DNA from: Blastomyces gilchristii SLH14081
Lineage: Eukaryota; Ascomycota; Eurotiomycetes; Onygenales; Ajellomycetaceae
Direction of reading: 5' to 3'
Length of the DNA: 64,000 bases
NCBI RefSeq assembly: GCF_000003855.2
Contig: NW_003101664.1
Coordinates: forward strand, 1,054,878 to 1,118,877
This document shows, piece after piece, positions 47,775-59,129 of this stretch (position 1 is its first letter; the number at the start of each line of letters is the position of its first letter). Position numbers and translations under genes: made by a program. A model generated the notes under the pieces. That model did no database searches. It was given only the letters and a program-made list of their open reading frames with translations, and was not told the DNA's origin.

Positions 47775-48583
47775 GGTGGCGGCAGGGGAATCAGGGATGC
47801 GAAAACCCCTGCAAGCAAGACAAAAACTGAAGGGCGCAATAGAAAAGAGTATAAGCAAAAATCAATGGGCAAAAAAAGAAAGGACTCGAGCTTAGAAAGC
47901 CCCCTGCCGCACGAACGAGAGAAGTGCGATTCTGCACGGGGCTCTTGATATCGTTTCGGCGAAATGGCGGCGGTGAAGAGGAAAAAACAAAAACCTTATC
48001 TTGCTGATAAGATCTTATCTGATCTGGGTTACATAAATCAATAACAGTTTGATGCTGACACTTGTGAAATTGTTATCAACATTCCACGGCTCCTGATGGC
48101 AATATTCTTTGGCGCTATAAAAGAGATGTCCTCAGGTTATCTTATAGGATAAGCAGCGTTAATATCACCAGAAATTATTCTTCAGGGAACGAAGAACCGG
48201 GCCGTGCATGTCAAGGGAACAGGAGTGAAAAAATGAGACTCATGAAAAGAAACTTCTTACTATAGTATGTCAGAACTCACAGTTACTCACCATCATTTAT
48301 ACTGATCATAAGCCTCTTCAGTTCTTCTTGAAGAGAGATGCTCATGAAGGAATTTACGCCTGGTGGGCAGAAAAGCTTTGTCTTCTGAGTGTGGAGATCC
48401 GGTATAACTATACCTGGCACTAGGAGTGCGATGCACGTGACCTTTTCCCCGCTTTCAAAGCTTCTACTAACTACAGAGTGGCAGTTTCTCTGACTTCAAC
48501 TGACCTCGCCCTCTCTTTGTCTAAAGACATTCGATTTCTGCCCTGAAATTTGTCCTTCTGACCGCTAGCCAGCTGCTCCTTCA
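47775..48583. other. Intergenic, left border of the accessory island
   Basis: Includes the fsf1 promoter on its left. No gene is supported to the right of it, up to the start of the nma111-like pseudogene. Confidence 0.45.
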
Positions 48584-50240
48584 GTGATAAAAGGCTCAAT
48601 TACGGAAATTGACGGAGACATGCCAGACTGGCAGGCGACTATTGAGGATGTGGCCAGGAGTGTAGTGTCTGTATATTTTTGCCGGCCCAAATCATTCGAT
48701 ACAGATGCAGCCGCGTCCTCACAGGCTACTGGGGTCCTTGTCGACGCCACGAATGGGTATATATATCTTAACAAATAGACATGTGGTTGGTGTTGGTCCG
48801 TTCCGAGGCTATTGTGTCTTCAGCAATTTTGAAAGGGTATGTGCCTTTTTCCTTATGCACATTGACTATTTCATCTGCTCATGCCTTATTTTGTGTAGTG
48901 CGATGCTACAGCTGTATACCGGGATCCTGTTCACGACTTTGGTTTCCTCAAGATCGATCCTACAGCCATCAAACACATGTCCCTCGAGCAGCTGAAACTC
49001 CGACCAGAATCTGCGAAACCTGGAGTTGAAATTAGGGTGGTGGGCAATGATGCTGGCGAGAAGTTGACTATTCTCCAAGGAACCATCAGTCGTGTCGATC
49101 GGAACGCACCAGTTTATGGAACGGGCTATAATGATTTCAACACGCACTATATTTAGGCAGCGACTGGCGCGACTGGTGGAAGTTCCGGGAGCCCTGTAGT
49201 TAACTTAACGGCCATGTGGTTGCTCTACAAGCAGAGGGCCGCGTTGATAAGGCGACTACATCTTATTTTTTGCCCCTTGAGCGGACAGTGCGTGCCTTGG
49301 AAAGTATTCAGAGGGGCGAACCCATCACACGTGGCACGATACAGACGCAATGGCTGATTAAACCCTTTAATGACTGTCAGGAGCTTGGCCTCTCAAAGTT
49401 GGGAAGCTGTTGTTCGAAAAGCAGCCCCAGAGAACACTGGAATGCTCGTGGCAAATATTGTGCTACCAGAAGGCCCTGGTGATGGAATGCTTCAGGAGGG
49501 TGATGTTCTTGCCCAGGTCAACAACGAAATGCTCACTGGATTTGTACGACTTGATGAAATTCTGGATTCAAATGTGGGGAACGATATCCGGCTTCTTGTT
49601 CAACAAGGAGGCAAAGATTTGGTGGTCTCATGCACCGTGCATGATCTACACAAGATCACCCCGTCTCGTTATGTTTCTATCGCCGGTACTATATTTCATG
49701 ATCTATCATATCAGAAAGCAAGATCATATGCTGTAGCATGTCGAGGAGTTTATATCTGCCAAGCTGTGGGATCAATTTGTGTTTTACCGTTGGGTTCGAT
49801 TTATTCGCACATTACACAATAAATGTGTTGAAAGTCTGGATGAGTTTATCTACGTGATAAAAGCTATTCCAGGTAGGGCAATCTCACTCTGAAAATCCTA
49901 ACCTACTAACCTCTGCCAAATCTCTTTAGATGGTGCCAGTGTCGTTATTTCTTATCAACAGTTAAATAACCCTCATGACATACTCACTGACTATATTTTC
50001 CTGGACCGCCACTGGCATCCTCACCTGATGCATGCAGCAAGAAATGATGAGTCAGGACTGTGGGAATTCACCAACATCGCAGAGCCTATTCCTGCGAGAG
50101 ACCCTGTTCCCCAGAGCGCTGGTTTTGTTCGACCCGATGGCACTATGCTAGGGGCCACAACTCATGGCCCGCCCCCGCATAAACTTGTACATGAGCCACG
50201 CACCGTGGTCGGCCATGATACCCCCGATGTCCATGGCTGA
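48584..50240 (+). pseudogene. nma111: Broken, truncated copy of HtrA-like nuclear serine protease gene nma111
   Basis: Nma111 proteins are large nuclear HtrA-type proteases of about 1000 residues. This copy covers roughly the first half of the conserved region: [99 protein letters not shown], then IDRHWHP-like LDRHWHPHL. The catalytic His, Asp and Ser codons survive. Lesions: a four-base TATA excess near 48765 shifts frame before the His motif; a TAG replaces the expected Gln near 49156; one base is missing near 49207; one extra T near 49403; another shift near 49775. Introns (about 48838-48898 and 49874-49930) are still present, so the copy came from DNA duplication, not from mRNA. The second protease-like half and C-terminal PDZ domains are absent. 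It is not expected to make an active protein. Confidence 0.88.
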
Positions 50241-50249
50241 ATCATGTAA

Positions 50250-50960
50250 ATTTGTGGCCATCCCTGATCCTACTAGCATCCACCTTTGGACCATATACTT
50301 GTGGTCAGCCCCTAGCCAGCAGCTCCCAGGATAGTCCATGATAGTCCACGTTTCTTTGATTAGTGCCCTGGTCTGGTTACTTCCCTACTCCATTCCACGA
50401 ATTTTACAGCTTAGCAGCCATCCCTGGTCTGCTTTTGTCCCTAATCATGAATATTGTGGCTGGCCCTGATGCTCCCAGCATTCCATTAATATGGGTCATG
50501 AACTATGCAGGCTCATGGCTGCCCCTAGTCTTCTCCACTTATGCTCTACAATTGTGGCTATCCCCAATTTAGCCTGTGTTTCTCAGGTGATGTGGTTGCC
50601 CCTAGTCCACCTCTGTGTCCCTACTCCTTTCCACCCTATTCCTCTCCATGATTCCCGCCATTTCATGACCATCCCTGGTCCATCCATATCCCTATTCCTC
50701 TCCATTAGATTTCCACCATTCATGGCCATCATGGCCATCCCCCTCTGTCCCTATTCCTCTCCATGATTCCCACCCATGGCCACCCATGGCCGTCCCCGGT
50801 CCCTCTGTATCCCTATTCCTCTCCATAGATTCCCGCCATTTCATGGCCATCCTTGGTCCCTCTGTATCCCTCCTCTCCATAGATTCATGGCCATCACGGC
50901 CATCTCTGGTCTCTCTGTTCCCATGGATGTCTCTGGTCCAATATGTCTCAAGGCTTTCAA
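50250..50960. repeat. Degenerate tandem array of about 60-70-base units
   Basis: Units built from CATGGCCATCC, CTGGTCCCTCTGT, ATCCCTATTCCTCTCCAT and GATTCCCGCCATT follow each other, clearest from about 50640 to 50900 and increasingly diverged to the left. It starts right where the nma111 homology ends. The minus-strand frame of 96 residues inside it is only a reflection of the repeats. Confidence 0.7.
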
Positions 50961-51254
50961 GACCATCTACATTAAACAGCAAAATTAAACAGATTTAGAT
51001 TGTGTAGCTACAATTATTAGTTGATAGAACTCTAAAATCAACATCTAGCTACATGTAGAAAGAAAGAATCATTCACCCTGACCTAAGTAAAGAAATACAT
51101 AGGAAACATGAGATGAAGAGGATGATAGCCTGCTCATGAAATGCTGTCATGATATTGAGTTCATGCTGTGACTGCTCTGCTCTCTGTCAGCAGGCTCTGT
51201 TATCAATCACCCCTATAATATCCCACAGTCCATCTCATCGATGGGACCCATTAC

Positions 51255-51569
51255 TCAATTTATCCTGGAGTGCAAGCCCATGGTTGGGCAAAGTAGCTTT
51301 AAGACAGTTGCAGTGCAGTATCCCGGGTAAATAGTGTTGTTATCCTCACATACACCTGGGCATGCTTCACATCCAGCAAATTCCAGCATTCCTCCTCTTC
51401 TTTGTGCCAAAGAGGGTGTAATACAACTGACAACATCCTCGAGTTCTGTGATGCGCTTGTCTTTTGCCCCGAGGCGATCTTTATACTCCGCGTCTATCTT
51501 GCTCTGAATGCCCAGGAGGAGATCGCCAAACTGGCGTGATTTATCACACTCAACCAGGAGGGCACACAA
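51255..51569 (-). pseudogene. Fragment encoding a coiled-coil segment
   Basis: A 104-residue frame whose first 50 residues look like real coiled coil (SRQFGDLLLGIQSKIDAEYK, then KDKRITELEDVVS), followed by unrelated Cys-rich sequence. No family is recognised. It lies head to head with the small plus-strand frame at 51655 and is best taken as a leftover piece of a larger gene. Confidence 0.3.
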
Positions 51570-51654
51570 GGGAAGTGCGAGGGATGGATCTTGGCCGTCT
51601 CAACTAGAAGTTCCATCCAGAAAGGCAGAGCAAGGCCGGGCGGCTGCTGATGAT

Positions 51655-51906
51655 ATGACTACCATTACCTTCTACGTCTACGAATGGAATGAGTGGAAAG
51701 TGGATAGGGTAATAGCTGTTGATCCCTTTGACTGTTCCTTGGTTGAGATGGCGGTATGGAAGTACAAACGGCGGGATATGTTTGTGTACAACATGAAGAT
51801 GAAAACAGTCGATGTGGCATCCAGCTTCCGAGAGGCGACAGCTGGTGGGAACAATGTGTTGCTGCTAGTTCAGTTCCCCGACAGACCAGAGAGAATATTG
51901 ACTTAG
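51655..51906 (+). CDS. Small hypothetical protein, possible fragment
   Basis: Eighty-three residues from the ATG at 51655 (MTTITFYVYEWNEWKVDR). The text TITFYVYEWNEWKV, AVDPFDCSLVEMAVWKYKRR and NVLLLVQFPDRPE resembles the C-terminal part of repeated uncharacterised Onygenalean proteins as I remember them, which usually have a longer N-terminal part. The open frame continues upstream without a clear start, so this may be the end of a truncated family member. Confidence 0.35.
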   Translation: MTTITFYVYEWNEWKVDRVIAVDPFDCSLVEMAVWKYKRRDMFVYNMKMKTVDVASSFREATAGGNNVLLLVQFPDRPERILT

Positions 51907-52277
51907 TTAGGATGGATGATGAGGCCACCTGAGCCATCTAAATGAAGGAAGAGATGACTGAACAGTCTCATTATTGCAATGGGCTTGGGAAAATATTCAT
52001 GGCAGCCCTATAGGCTTATATTTCTCGAAGAGCTGTGAGTGTACTCCGTAGATTCATTAGATATTTCCCCATAGCACTTTCACCAAGATCTTTCTATGAT
52101 AGAAATCCCGCCAATTGGAAGGCGCCAATCCAACCCATTCCCTTTTCAGCCTAGTGGCTGCGCAAGGGCTCAATTATTCAACTCCTGAAAACCCGAAATC
52201 ATTAACATTTCTACCTCTTCTTTTCACCTTTCCATTTTGCTACTTTTCCACTTTGCTGGTTCTTGGGGAAGTGTTTC

Positions 52278-52976
52278 CTAGCGCAAATACGTTGTATTGA
52301 ATAACCGGTTGCCCGTGTCGGTCGTGCCTTTTCCAGTATATTTATTAGTAGATAGCCGAATCGCAACGAAGTCGAGGTGCTCATAAGGCACGAGGACCCC
52401 CGTGAAATCCAAGTTCAAGAATTGAGCCTGGATCACTCCGGCGATGATGACAATGCGGATGCTGCCACGCAGCTTGCGGATATGTTGCACGAATTGAAGA
52501 ATTGTCTTCCCGCTATTCACAACCGAATCGACTAGTATTATCGTGAACCGACTCTCCAGATAAGAGCCGTCGATGTCCGTGGGGGCATGAGCGTGCACCA
52601 AAGCGGCGAGGGGGAAGGCTTTGCTGACTCCTTGAGCCATAGGCTCACCACCGCGCATGAGAGGCACGATCAACGTCTGCTCCTCATGCAAGAGTCGAAA
52701 ACGTTTCGCTGTCTGACCCTGGACGTGCCGCGTAGAGAATTCCTCAGAGCCGATTGTGTCAATCAGGTACTTGATGGCCAGATAGTTCCCAGTACGACGA
52801 TGCGCTGCTCTTAGGGCTGGGCCGGCGACCGTAGCATCTCGCATTGGTGTCATGAGGAGCTTGGATGCTCCTGTATCTGTTTCATGCTGAAATCGATGTT
52901 GTGGTTGTTGTACATTGTCGCGGTGGAGAATGGCGCAGATGAAATCTTGCTCGGTCACCCGAACCGATGGGAGTAG
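52278..52976 (-). CDS. Uracil phosphoribosyltransferase-domain protein, 5' part missing
   Basis: An open frame of about 232 codons ending at 52278. The PRPP-binding loop is TIILVDSVVNSGKT, the substrate-side motif EEQTLIVPLMRGGEPMAQG, and the C-terminus GKGTTDTGNRLFNTTYL is that of a fungal UPRT-like subfamily usually fused behind a P-loop kinase-like domain. No such domain is found upstream on this strand. The frame begins at an AG acceptor-like site (TATATAG, 52977-52983) without an ATG; the first in-frame ATG is about 36 codons inside. It is therefore either the last exon of a truncated gene or an independently started remnant. The role would be pyrimidine salvage if active. Confidence 0.6.
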   Translation of the reverse strand, partial: LLPSVRVTEQDFICAILHRDNVQQPQHRFQHETDTGASKLLMTPMRDATVAGPALRAAHRRTGNYLAIKYLIDTIGSEEFSTRHVQGQTAKRFRLLHEEQTLIVPLMRGGEPMAQGVSKAFPLAALVHAHAPTDIDGSYLESRFTIILVDSVVNSGKTILQFVQHIRKLRGSIRIVIIAGVIQAQFLNLDFTGVLVPYEHLDFVAIRLSTNKYTGKGTTDTGNRLFNTTYLR

Positions 52977-52983
52977 CTATATA

Positions 52984-54218
52984 CAACCTTGGTGAGGATA
53001 ACTATGACAAGGAGGTGGCCTTTGACGTTCTGAAATGGATGCTCAGTCCTCCCGAGCGAGCCGAGGAGCTCGCCATGAGAGAAAAGAAGTAGCCAATTTT
53101 GTTACAAGCAGGCATGAAAATGAAATGTGGCGAGGTGATTTGCTAATTTTTTTCCCTGGAGTTTGCTGGTACAAGGCTGTGTCTACTCAGAGATGGTTCA
53201 AATATTTGGCGATTTGTTTATTTTCTCTTTGTCATCCAGGCTATTCTCACGAGCATTACTATAATGAGCTTGTATTCCGCTTCACAGACCGTATTAAGCA
53301 TGTTATTCATGGTTTATTTGAGACATTCTCCACACGCAAGCTTGAGTTTTGAAAACCTGTCAACCCGAGTGAGCTCTCTACTGTGATTGATAGGTTGCAA
53401 AAGCTAGAGCAGTGGTTATATGATGGCGGGGAAGCTTACAAGGTAGAACTCCAGAAACATATACGGCAAAACAATGAAAATTTTACTAAGGACGGCAATA
53501 CAGATAATGGCATCAGAGTGGTGACCTTGTATTGCTTCATTACTAGCAAGAACATACGCAGTAAACACGCTCCTTACCCTCGAGATCAGAGAAGCTTATC
53601 TTCTTGATCACGATCAATTTCAGTTTAGTTATATATCCTATACTCAGTTTACTATTTCACTGTCATGCAGCGCACCTCTAAACCTGCTTTGCTTATTCTC
53701 CCTAGCTGTATCACATGGGATATAACTGAGTTGGAAGTGTGCGCTCACTCGAGCTAACTAGAGGTTATCCACGGCTTCAATTCTGATATTCTGTCAATTG
53801 GCGGCGGGTAGGACTAAGAATGAGCCCTTCTTCTGATTTCCCAAGCCGTCAGCATCCTTCGTCCGCTCGACGAAATCCGTGCGGAACCAAGTTGGCTTCC
53901 TAGCCGCCCGTGGAATTACTATGAATGTATGTATGTACGTTTGATCTAACCAATTACAGGATGATGTATATCCTTCTTTTCAAATGCCCAGCGGGGTGAC
54001 CTGATATTTCATCCATTCGGGCTTTCTGAAATATTTTGTCAGCTCTAGCAAAGGTTTTAAGAGTAACTAGTCAGTCAAAAAACAATAAATATATGCTTAG
54101 CAAACCCCCAACCATGGTATATCATGGTGATTTCATTACTAGAATAGATATTGCCAAAGTCCCGACGTCGAATAGATACATCGCAACACTTCCCCGGGTA
54201 CTGAACAGGAACATGTTA
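52984..54218. other. Spacer between UPRT remnant and aminotransferase gene
   Basis: Holds one possible relic at 53035-53610 and otherwise nothing that looks coding. Short GTATGTATGTA words occur near 53925-53940. Confidence 0.4.
53035..53610 (+). pseudogene. Possible gene relic of unknown family
   Basis: Two adjoining plus-strand frames in the same register are separated by one TGA at about 53350. The part after it reads SELSTVIDRLQKLEQWLYDG and GEAYKVELQKHI, which looks like helical protein and faintly recalls the C-terminal lid of Hsp110-type chaperones. The similarity is too short to name the gene. Confidence 0.25.
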
Positions 54219-55985
54219 TCAACCACCGCCATTCACAGCAGCAAAAACATCCTCAATGACCCTGATAGTTAGTCCCGCAATAGTCCTGATGTCCTGCTCC
54301 GTTGAATTATATGCAGGCGCTAACAGCACATGGTCCCCGCGAACTCCATCCGCCGTTCCGTTTCCTCCATACAGCGAGAAGCTATATTTGGGCGTCATGG
54401 ATGTCTGTTGGATTTTGGTGGCGATCCCAAGGCTTAAGTCAAAGGGTTCCTTTGTGGCTTTATCCTTGACGAATTCGATCTGAAATCGGGGGTAGTTTTG
54501 TTAGTTGGGTGAGAGGGGGACATATTTAATATTTCAAGGGGCGGGGAAAAAAAAGGGAGATTGTAGGAGAGGTTTTCGGATTCTGTGAATAGAGAGTGAA
54601 CATATTTAATAGTTTTGGCAACAAACTTACACCCCAGAACAGACCCTTTCCCCGAATATCGCCAACATTGGGATGGTTACCAAGGCCCTCTTTCAGCAGT
54701 GATTCCAGTAGCGAACCCATATTCTTGATGTTCTCTAGCAAGTTCTGCTCCTTGATTATTTTCTGCACAGCCAATGCCGCGGCGCAGCTGATGGGATGCC
54801 CCTGATACGTCTGCCCGTGTCGGAAGGCACCAGTTCCCTTATCCATTACATCCACCACTCGCTCGTTGATAAGCAGGCCAGATACGGCGGCATATCCGCC
54901 GCCCAACCCCTTGCCTATTGTCTGGATATCGGGAACCACATCTTCCTGCTCCCAGGCGTGCAGTGTCCCCACACGCCCCATGCCAGACATCACCTCGTCG
55001 AGAATGAGCAGTGCGCCATACTTATCACATACTGCTTGCATTGCCTTGAAATACCCGGGAACTGCGGGAACGCAGCCCAGAGCCTGGTGGTGTAAAAGGC
55101 GGATGAGAATTTCGTTCTGTTTTTGAGTAATTTATTATTGAACGCAGTGGGACGGTCAACTTACTGCACCAACAACTGGTTCAGCAACGAACGCACACAC
55201 GCTCTCCGGTCCAACCCTTTGGAACTCGTTATCCAACTCCTCCGCCAGCCGAGCGACGTACTCTGCATCGGATTCACCGCTCCGTTTCCCGCGGTACGCA
55301 TAGCAGGGTGAAACATGGCTGATGTTCTGGAGTAATAATGGCTCGAACAACTCTCGTCGAGTAAGATGGCCACCCATCGATAGAGAACCAAGCGTAGTAC
55401 CGTGGTACGACTGCTTGCGAGCAATGAACCTGGTACGTTGCGGCTGCGGTGTCTGGAACTCTAGATAATACTGCCTGGCCAACTTCATGGCGACTTCCAT
55501 TGCCTCAGAACCTGCAGCGTTTGTTTAGCCATGTACTATAAAATATCCCATGCTTTCTACATTTCCTCTTCCTCTTCGCATTGAGATATTTCCAACATTA
55601 GTAGCAAAGATAAAAGAAAGAAGTGGAAGTTCAAGATATGATAAATGTTAAAAAGGCAAATGATACCGGAGTTAATAATAAACAGCTTCGACAGCTTTCC
55701 TCCCGTTGAATCTGCCAGGAAGTGTGCCAACTCCTCAAAGACATCTGTCGCAAAGAAGAACGTGTGGCAGTATGCGATCTGGTCCAACTGGGCGGTTATA
55801 GCGGCCTTGACCTGTTCATTCCCGTGCCCGAGACATGAGACTGCAGCGCCGCCAGTGGAGTCGAGGACTCTCTGTCCATCATTAAGAATGATGTAATTCC
55901 CTTCTCCGCCCACGGCAGTCTTGGGGATATCATGTATGTTGCGATGGAACACGGCGGTTTGGCTTTCGCGCCGTTCTTGGGACAT
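54219..55985 (-). CDS. Class III pyridoxal-phosphate aminotransferase
   Basis: Four exons: 55667-55985, 55165-55511, 54631-55083, 54219-54479; 459 residues. Class III (omega) transaminases move amino groups from amines or omega-amino acids to keto acids. Visible motifs are DSTGGAAVSCLGHGN, INSGSEAMEVAMKLAR, RKQSYHGTTLGSLS, AFVAEPVVGAALGCVPAVPGYF, LLILDEVMSGMGRVG, and TIGKGLGGGYAAVSG with the PLP-binding lysine. Later motifs are FRHGQTYQGHPISCAAAL and GDIRGKGLFWGIEFV. All parts of the fold are present. The substrate cannot be told, and no biosynthetic neighbours are seen. All junctions are GT...AG and in phase. Confidence 0.92.
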
Positions 55986-56825
55986 TGTGGCCGTTCCTCT
56001 GATATTTCTTAAAATTAATTGGCGGTTATCAGATTGATATGTTAGATAGAAACCTTTACTTTCCCACTCAGAAGAGAGACGCTGCGGGGAGATAATTTGT
56101 GAACAATGAAGGTTTGGGGTTGACGGTTGATGTTATAAAACGGACCCGCAATTGGATTATTTAAATATATATCATGATGATGGCGTTCCGTCCACTTGGG
56201 TCATCCCCTCCCCAAAATAGCGATTGGGGAACGCTTCCACATGCAAGATCGGTTCCGAGGTCTATATGCGCCAGCAAGCCGACTAAAGCTACCAGGCGGC
56301 GGGGTTATTGGCCAGTTAATCATGATAGGCCAACATTGCCGTGCGGAACAAGGTGAAATCATGGAGGGTGCAGAGGACGAGTAGTCGGTATCCCGATATA
56401 TACGGTGCATTATTGCTGCGAGAGATATGACCCCGCAACTGCGCACAGTCGTATATAGGCGGGAGCCCCACCGAGAGTCCCTTATGCTGCAGATTCGTCC
56501 AGTGGGTTGAATCAATGGGTGTTTTACCAAGGTGCTAACAAGGGCTACTCTGTAGGCTCGACGGGAAATTGTGCATATACGTGTAGATGCCGGGTTTTCG
56601 TCATGTTTCGTGCTTTGGAGAGCAGCCAAACCCCTAGTTAGTTATACAAATAATTTGCTCCATTGGCTCATGGCATGAGATGTCAACACACTGAACTCGC
56701 TTGAAATTGAACTCAAGACACAGCTGACATCCTATTCCATAGCATTGTAGAACAGTGAGAGAACACGTCGATGATGTCCATAGCAACCAACCGGAAGCTA
56801 AAAATGTGATCCCTGTCTTCACGTT
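55986..56825. other. Intergenic between aminotransferase and GNAT genes
   Basis: The left end is the aminotransferase promoter, the right end the 3' flank of the GNAT gene. Short frames near 56174-56629 occur on both strands and have no recognisable motif. Confidence 0.45.
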
Positions 56826-57410
56826 TCAGCACTTAAGTTTACAATATATCAGCAAATCTAACACGACCCCACGCTTTTCAATCGCCTTGCGCCTCCGTCC
56901 TTCTAGAACGAAACCCGCCTTTTCCAGCACGCGACCGCTCGCTTCATTCCCTTCAAAGACATGCGCTTCAAGCCTCAGGATATGCTCAAACTTCTCAAAA
57001 AGCCAGTCAGAAAAGATTGAAACAGCCTCTGTGCCGATCCCCTGATTCCAATGGTCCTCACCAATCCAATAACCTATCTCCATCGTTCGATAGTAGATAT
57101 CTTCTTTAAATGTTAGTCCGATGCAACCGATCAGCCGGTCATCAGTTGGCCGGCAAATACCAAAAACGGAGAGCGGCGACTCGGCTGCCGATGGAGATGT
57201 AATGAATGCCCTGGCGCTCTCTAATGTGTACGGAAAAGGAAATACGTTTCTCATGCATCGGGCGATTTTGGAATTGTTTGCTTCCATAACAAGGGCTTCA
57301 GCATCAGTCTCGCGACAGGGTCGGATGCGGCATTTCTGCAAATTCCAGACCGGATTCGCATCCTTGATGAGCGCAGAAAAATCCGGAGCCATAAGCTGCT
57401 GAGAACTCAT
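56826..57410 (-). CDS. GNAT-family acetyltransferase (RimJ/RimL type)
   Basis: Single exon, 194 residues, the usual length for this group. It shows CRIRPCRETDAEALVMEANN at the start, IGCIGLTF and EIGYWIGEDHWNQGIGTEA, which contains the acetyl-CoA-binding loop, then HVFEGNEASGRVLEKAGF, the typical RimJ/RimL signature. Such enzymes acetylate N-termini or small amines; the substrate is unknown. The ATG at 57410 follows a stop-rich leader and places the fold at the normal distance. Confidence 0.9.
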   Translation of the reverse strand: MSSQQLMAPDFSALIKDANPVWNLQKCRIRPCRETDAEALVMEANNSKIARCMRNVFPFPYTLESARAFITSPSAAESPLSVFGICRPTDDRLIGCIGLTFKEDIYYRTMEIGYWIGEDHWNQGIGTEAVSIFSDWLFEKFEHILRLEAHVFEGNEASGRVLEKAGFVLEGRRRKAIEKRGVVLDLLIYCKLKC

Positions 57411-58262
57411 GGTGCGGGTTGGATTTCCTCGCTTTAGTTCGGATTCTTGTTTTGACTCTTGCCTGCTGATGGGATGTTAGCAAGCATAACACCATGATCC
57501 TTTTTGAAGAGACTAACCTCTGTGTCGTTTTATCTGACCTCTTGTCCATCTAAATTTATACCTCTAGTGCTACTGCATAGGATACAGTTCTTTTCGAGAC
57601 GGGGCATACCGAACCTTTTTTATCACCAAAGGGAGCTGTGTTCTTGGCCGCTGTGACTCACCTTGTAAGAAAGAGCACATAGATAACTACAGCGCGAAAC
57701 CCCTGGCATGGGCCTGGCAGAGTATGTCATTAACATGATGCTTAGGCTCCTTTTGCTGATCTACGAGTAGTTATGGGGGTGCTGGCATTTGTTTCAATCA
57801 CGGCCGCTGGGTCCATATTCGTAAATATCCCAAACTACCATCATACTTTAAACCATAGTTCTGATTATTGAAGGAAGTTTAAAGGAATCCTGGTGTCCCG
57901 ATCCGCCCTTCTACTTAAATATACTTAAATAGGACTGTTAAGGTGAAAACGCATGCAAACCACACAAACATGTCCCGACTCGTCCATTCCTCCTCCCCAC
58001 ACAACTTCTATGCCACGTCCAACTCACATCGACATCTGAATCGACATCTAAATCGACACTACATCTACGTACATCTACCTTGACGGATTATACCTGGTTA
58101 GCATTCCCGGTCTATTTTCTAACGAAATACCTCACGACGCTACATTCCGTCCCAAGTAACACTCCGTGAGCGAAAGAATAACAACCCTGGGTCCCGCAGC
58201 CATTGCGGAGACAGATATTTTATTTTAGCCAAGCTCCACGAACACACCTCCGACTGCCAGTC
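57411..58262. promoter_or_regulatory. Divergent promoter region of GNAT and sec65 genes
   Basis: About 850 bases separate the two start codons, which point away from each other. A CGACATCT/CGACATCTA repeat lies near 58030-58060. No gene is supported. Confidence 0.45.
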
Positions 58263-59129
58263 ATGTCCCGCCATGCCCGAGTGGAAGAGGTCTCGGATTC
58301 CGATCCAGATGACATGGATCCCGCCGACTTCGATCCTAACAACTTTCCTGCGAATTCCATTATATCCCCTGTCAATATTCCCTCAGTAGCAACATCAAGG
58401 CCGTCCTCGCGGCCCCAAGCGCAACCCCCTACACAACAATCTCACCCTCCCCAAATCGACAATAGAGATATCCCCCGTTACTATCAATGTCTGTATCCCG
58501 TATATTTTGACAAAACTCGCTCCCGCGCCGAGGGCAGGAAGGTCAGTAAGAAACTCGCCGTGGAGAATCCACTAGCAAGAGATATCTTGGATGCGGTACA
58601 GGTGCTGGGACTGCGTGTCGGGATTCTGGAGCCGGAGAAATTGCACCCGAAAGATTGGGCAAATCCTGGCCGAGTTAGAGTGCAGTTAAAGACTGAGGAT
58701 GGCACCCCAGTAACCAATGTTGTAAAGAATAGTATGTTGTGTGCATGACCCCATCCCGAAGCTCTCTTCTTAGCGCATTCAATGAATCTAACCTTTAAAT
58801 TTCCCACAGAACATCACCTTTATATCAAAGTTGCACAATATCTCCGCGAACATCCAACCACTGAAGAATCTCCATTTCGTCTCCGTATCCGCGGGCTGCC
58901 GGTACCAGAAAAACCCATGCCACCCCCAGCAGCCCCCCGGGGCTGGAAGATCGGAACTATTTTACCGTTCCATTCGCCAGCACTCACTGGTGGAGGCGTG
59001 AGTGATAATCCCTTTAAAGAAGCGATGTTGGAAATGCAACAGCAAGGACTAGGGGCAGATATGCCGATGATGCCTGGTGGCGCTCCAGAACCGAAAAAGA
59101 AGAAGGAGAAAAAGAAGGCCAAGGCTTGA
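58263..59129 (+). CDS. sec65: Signal recognition particle 19-kDa subunit (SEC65)
   Basis: Two exons, 58263-58731 and 58810-59129, total 262 residues. SRP19/Sec65 binds SRP RNA and helps place SRP54, for co-translational targeting to the ER. An acidic and Pro/Gln-rich leader (SDSDPDDMDPADFDPNNFP) precedes the domain: YQCLYPVYFDKTRSRAEGRK, VENPLARDILDA, EPEKLHPKDWANPGRVRV, then HHLYIKVAQYLREHP from exon 2. The lysine-rich end (KKKKEKKKAKA) is usual in fungal Sec65. The intron splits an AAA codon. Confidence 0.95.

Larger units (their letters stand above)
50961..52277. other. Spacer in the accessory island with short relics
   Basis: Apart from the two small frames listed at 51255-51569 and 51655-51906, nothing is supported. 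The strand bias and codon use of the rest look non-coding. Confidence 0.4.

Noticed and set aside
50692..50982. 96-residue minus-strand frame rich in Arg, Glu and Gly
   Set aside because: It is a direct translation of the degenerate tandem array.
56174..56629. Short frames on both strands between aminotransferase and GNAT genes
   Set aside because: Neither strand shows a domain or consistent coding signal; they overlap each other.
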